A DNA stretch of 64,000 nt from JBAXQQ01 sp037131695 (GTDB taxonomy: Bacteria; Armatimonadota; Hebobacteria; CAIYQO01), in the NCBI GenBank assembly GCA_964638715.1, contig CAZWZF010000007.1:1-64000 (forward strand), read 5' to 3'. Positions 61,634-64,000 of the stretch are shown in pieces. Below the pieces are notes generated by a model. It saw only the letters and a program-made list of their open reading frames with translations, was not told the DNA's origin and made no database searches. The translations under genes and the position numbers were made by a program. Positions within the stretch are counted from its first letter, which is position 1, and the number at the start of each line of letters is the position of its first letter.

Positions 61634-61668
61634 ATAAAAAAGACCCTTTGAGGATTCAAAAGGTCTTC
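61634..61668 (-). terminator. Terminator of the deoC-like gene
   Basis: Read on the minus strand, aagaccttttg and caaagggtctt form a stem around aatcct, followed by ttttttatc. It lies about 50 bp past the stop codon of the gene. Confidence 0.75.
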
Positions 61669-61721
61669 TAAATTATTGCAATAAAACTCTTCACTGTCAA
61701 CTATCCACTGTCAACTAAATT

Positions 61722-62411
61722 TCATTCTTCAAAATTCTCCACCAACAGCACTCCTGCGCTGGTACCGAGGCGGTTTGCTCCGGCATTTAACAGGTTGCGG
61801 GCTTGTTCTAATGATCTTATGCCGCCAGCGGCTTTGATACCGAGGTCGTAATCTGCCATTTCGCGCAGTGCCAGCACATCTTCAATTGATACACCGCGAG
61901 ATGCAAAACCGGTGTTGGTAGTTATGAAATCTCCGCCTGCTTCGTTGACTATTTTACAAATTAACCGTTGCTGTTCGCGATTAGTCCAGGCGGTTTCAGC
62001 GGTAATCATTACAGTAACATCGCTGCCGTCTTCGGTTAACGAACGCATTTTTGCCGCGCTTATTACCTCATTTACTTCGCGGCGAATGTATTCGATGTTG
62101 CCAGACAGCAATTCACCGAGATTGATAACAACCTCAATGGTATGGGCACCGTCATGTACTGCCTGTTTAACGCCAGCGATTTTATGCGAGATGGCATACG
62201 CGCCAAACGGCAAACCTATGGCAGTACACACCTTCACATCGCTGCCGCGCAACTCTTGCACCGTACGATGTACCCAATATGGGAATACCGTTACCGCCGC
62301 AAAATGATAGCTGCGAGCCTGTGCACACATCTTCTTAATGTCGTCTGCGGTAGCATCTCCACGCAACATCGCTACATCAATTAACTTAGCGAGTCCTGTC
62401 TTTGAAAACAT
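61722..62411 (-). CDS. DeoC-family aldolase without the Schiff-base lysine
   Basis: The 229-residue sequence is a DeoC-type barrel: KVCTAIGLPFGAYAISHKI, TIEVVINLGELLSGN, VMITAETAW and LGIKAAGGIRSLEQA match the family. But where deoxyribose-phosphate aldolase has the Schiff-base lysine (VKTSTGF), this protein reads ITTNTGF, with T164. The Asp that assists catalysis is E93, and only the second lysine, K193, is kept. It either lost the classical reaction or uses another chemistry. It is a single gene with its own terminator. Confidence 0.8.
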   Translation of the reverse strand: MFSKTGLAKLIDVAMLRGDATADDIKKMCAQARSYHFAAVTVFPYWVHRTVQELRGSDVKVCTAIGLPFGAYAISHKIAGVKQAVHDGAHTIEVVINLGELLSGNIEYIRREVNEVISAAKMRSLTEDGSDVTVMITAETAWTNREQQRLICKIVNEAGGDFITTNTGFASRGVSIEDVLALREMADYDLGIKAAGGIRSLEQARNLLNAGANRLGTSAGVLLVENFEE

Positions 62412-62668
62412 AATTGCATTTTCCTGGAATGAATAGAATAATATTTAGATTTTCGGCAGTTTAGCATAGTTATCAAGCCATAGCAATACGTTTTTTACAT
62501 AAAATACAATTTGCAATAAAAATATTTTAATTTTCTTCATTCGTGAAATTTATAGCAGATTACATAGTGATTAATCTTATCGTAATTTTTAGCTGTAAGT
62601 GTATTAAAATGCAGGTATGAAGGAAGATTACACGAAAATAGATTTAGAAAAATGCGAGGTTTATTACC

Positions 62669-64000
62669 ATGACATCATCTATTTCCAATGGCGCGCGAAT
62701 GATAGAATTGCTGGAAGGCGTTTATGGGCCTGTTATCGCCGCAGAGCTATTCCCGCGCATCGCAGCGCTAATAGCTCTATATAAAAAGAAAATAACACCG
62801 AGTGAAAGCGGCTGGTCAGAACGCGACGCGCTGTTAATCACCTACGGCGACTCAATTGTTGACGGACAGCCGCCATTGCAGGTGCTGCATAATTTCCTGT
62901 CACAGAAAGTAGGGGAAATCATCTCTTTCGTGCATCTGCTGCCGTTTTACCCGTATTCCAGCGATGACGGTTTTGCGGTAGAAGATTTTCGCGCTGTCCG
63001 CGACGACCTGGGAAATTGGGATGATGTGATAAAGATGTCGGCAGATTACCGGCTGGTTTTTGACGGCGTAATCAACCATGTTTCATCGTCCAGCATCTAC
63101 ATGAAGGGGTATACCGCCGGTGACCCGCAATATGCCGATTTTTTCATAGCACTCGCACCGGATACTGACACTTCAAAAGTGCTTCGCACCCGCAACCTGC
63201 CGCTGTTGCATAACTATGAAACTGTCGATGGCATAAAATGGCTGTGGACAACTTTTTCCCGCGACCAACCCGATCTTAACTTCAGCAATCCCAATGTACT
63301 GATTGAGATTCTCGATGTATTGCTGGGTTACGCGCAGAAAGGTGCCGCCATGATTCGCCTTGATGCCATACCGTATATGTGGAAAGAACTCGGTACTTCA
63401 TGCGCGCATCTACCGCAGACCCACGACTTGATCAAATTAATGCATGAAGTATTTGTTGCTGCTGCACCTCACGTGATTTTGCTGACCGAGACGAATTGCC
63501 CGCATCTGGAAAATGTCGAATATTTTGGCAATCGCGGCGACGAAGCGCAGATGATATATAACTTCACCCTGGCGCCGCTGATTGTGTGGAGCCTGCATAC
63601 CGGCGATGCCACGGTACTTACCGAATGGGCAAGCGGAGTTGAAAAAATCAGCGATAACGCGACTTTCCTTAATATCACCGCCACTCACGACGGCATCGGC
63701 ATGCGTCCCACCGAAGGCATTCTCAGCGAAGAAGCCCGCGTCAAAATGGTGCAGATGTCAATAGACCATGGCGGCGACGTTACCGGCAAACGCAACAGCG
63801 ACGGATCAATTTCGCCGTATGAAATTAATCTGAACTATTTCGACGCGATCAACGACCCGCGCAGCGATGAGCCGATAGAAACGGCATTTAAACGCTTCAT
63901 AGTTTCGCAGGCGATACCGATGGCTATGATTGGCATCCCGGGGATATATATCCACAGCCTGCTGGGGTCGCGCAACTATTATGACGGCGTCAAAGAAACC
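62669..64000 (+). CDS. GH13 subfamily 18 phosphorylase (sucrose/glucosylglycerate phosphorylase-like), partial
   Basis: The gene runs off the end of the window; 444 codons are visible without a stop. ITYGDSIVDGQPPLQVLHNFL and VHLLPFYPYSSDDGFAVEDF are typical of the sucrose-phosphorylase-like GH13_18 group. The nucleophile is D232 (MIRLDAIPYMWKELG), the acid/base E274 (LLTETN) and the transition-state Asp D341 (TATHDGIGMRP). The enzyme phosphorolyses a glucoside to glucose-1-phosphate. Which glucoside (sucrose, glucosylglycerate or another) depends on the missing C-terminus. A gaggt site precedes the ATG. Confidence 0.85.
   Translation, partial: MTSSISNGARMIELLEGVYGPVIAAELFPRIAALIALYKKKITPSESGWSERDALLITYGDSIVDGQPPLQVLHNFLSQKVGEIISFVHLLPFYPYSSDDGFAVEDFRAVRDDLGNWDDVIKMSADYRLVFDGVINHVSSSSIYMKGYTAGDPQYADFFIALAPDTDTSKVLRTRNLPLLHNYETVDGIKWLWTTFSRDQPDLNFSNPNVLIEILDVLLGYAQKGAAMIRLDAIPYMWKELGTSCAHLPQTHDLIKLMHEVFVAAAPHVILLTETNCPHLENVEYFGNRGDEAQMIYNFTLAPLIVWSLHTGDATVLTEWASGVEKISDNATFLNITATHDGIGMRPTEGILSEEARVKMVQMSIDHGGDVTGKRNSDGSISPYEINLNYFDAINDPRSDEPIETAFKRFIVSQAIPMAMIGIPGIYIHSLLGSRNYYDGVKET

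Noticed and set aside
1..64000. CRISPR array or defence system
   Set aside because: The repeats seen are few, widely spaced and palindromic; no regular spacers and no cas, restriction or toxin genes were found.

Overview
ORGANISM. The window is a chromosomal piece of an anaerobic, polysaccharide-degrading bacterium. Two proteins carry the prepilin leader plus the H-X9-DG motif (N-terminal block FARAREKARQTTC), a combination typical of Armatimonadota, Planctomycetota, Lentisphaerota, Hydrogenedentota and relatives; Armatimonadota looks closest to me, but the phylum cannot be fixed by eye. A full CO dehydrogenase/acetyl-CoA synthase locus indicates a Wood-Ljungdahl metabolism. No rRNA, tRNA, CRISPR array, phage or transposase gene was seen.

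LAYOUT. 0.4-2.3 kb: two tandem secreted LPP20-like paralogues. 2.9-6.5 kb: housekeeping-type genes (YkgJ-type Cys-cluster protein, thioesterase, slipin, GHMP sugar kinase). 6.6-18.5 kb: first sugar block (GH5-like, GH43, FAD oxidoreductase, M55 D-aminopeptidase, sugar-isomerase-like TIM barrel, HpcH/HpaI aldolase, double alpha/beta hydrolase, two EamA permeases, GH39-like). 18.5-34.1 kb: sialidase-fold gene, AraC regulator divergent from a pseudopilin with a C-terminal binding domain, then a translationally coupled array of GH99-like, sialidase-fold, beta-helix/sialidase fusion and clan-A glycosidase genes. 34.3-45.5 kb: second AraC / pseudopilin(LamG) pair, two PL22 oligogalacturonate lyases, a UroD/MtaA-like protein, an ADP-ribosylglycohydrolase-like protein, an alpha-barrel protein and an FG-GAP propeller. 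45.8-60.4 kb: Wood-Ljungdahl locus: MtaA-like methyltransferase, cooC, MesB-like methionine synthase, second cooC, acsA/cooS, an acsB-acsD gene fusion, acsC, RACo and a homocysteine-methyltransferase-like gene. 60.5-64.0 kb: FTR-rubredoxin fusion with glutaredoxin, an atypical DeoC, and a GH13_18 phosphorylase running off the end.

HOW IT FITS. The middle 35 kb reads as a plant-cell-wall (pectin-rich) utilisation region without SusC/D-type genes. Almost none of the enzymes has a signal peptide, while both pseudopilins carry extracellular lectin-like domains beside AraC regulators, so a pilus-linked capture/sensing arrangement is a testable idea. Acetyl-CoA synthesis follows in the CODH/ACS locus.

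MOST NOTABLE. (1) AcsB and AcsD (CoFeSP small subunit) are one 1242-residue polypeptide, and the linker holds a second, internally deleted copy of the AcsD C-terminus. (2) No AcsE methyltransferase is in the locus; three other methyltransferase-family genes are. (3) Several families of short palindromic or MITE-like repeats occur, one nested in another. (4) Gene scars and G+C-rich patches indicate that the sugar region has been assembled and reshuffled by transfer.
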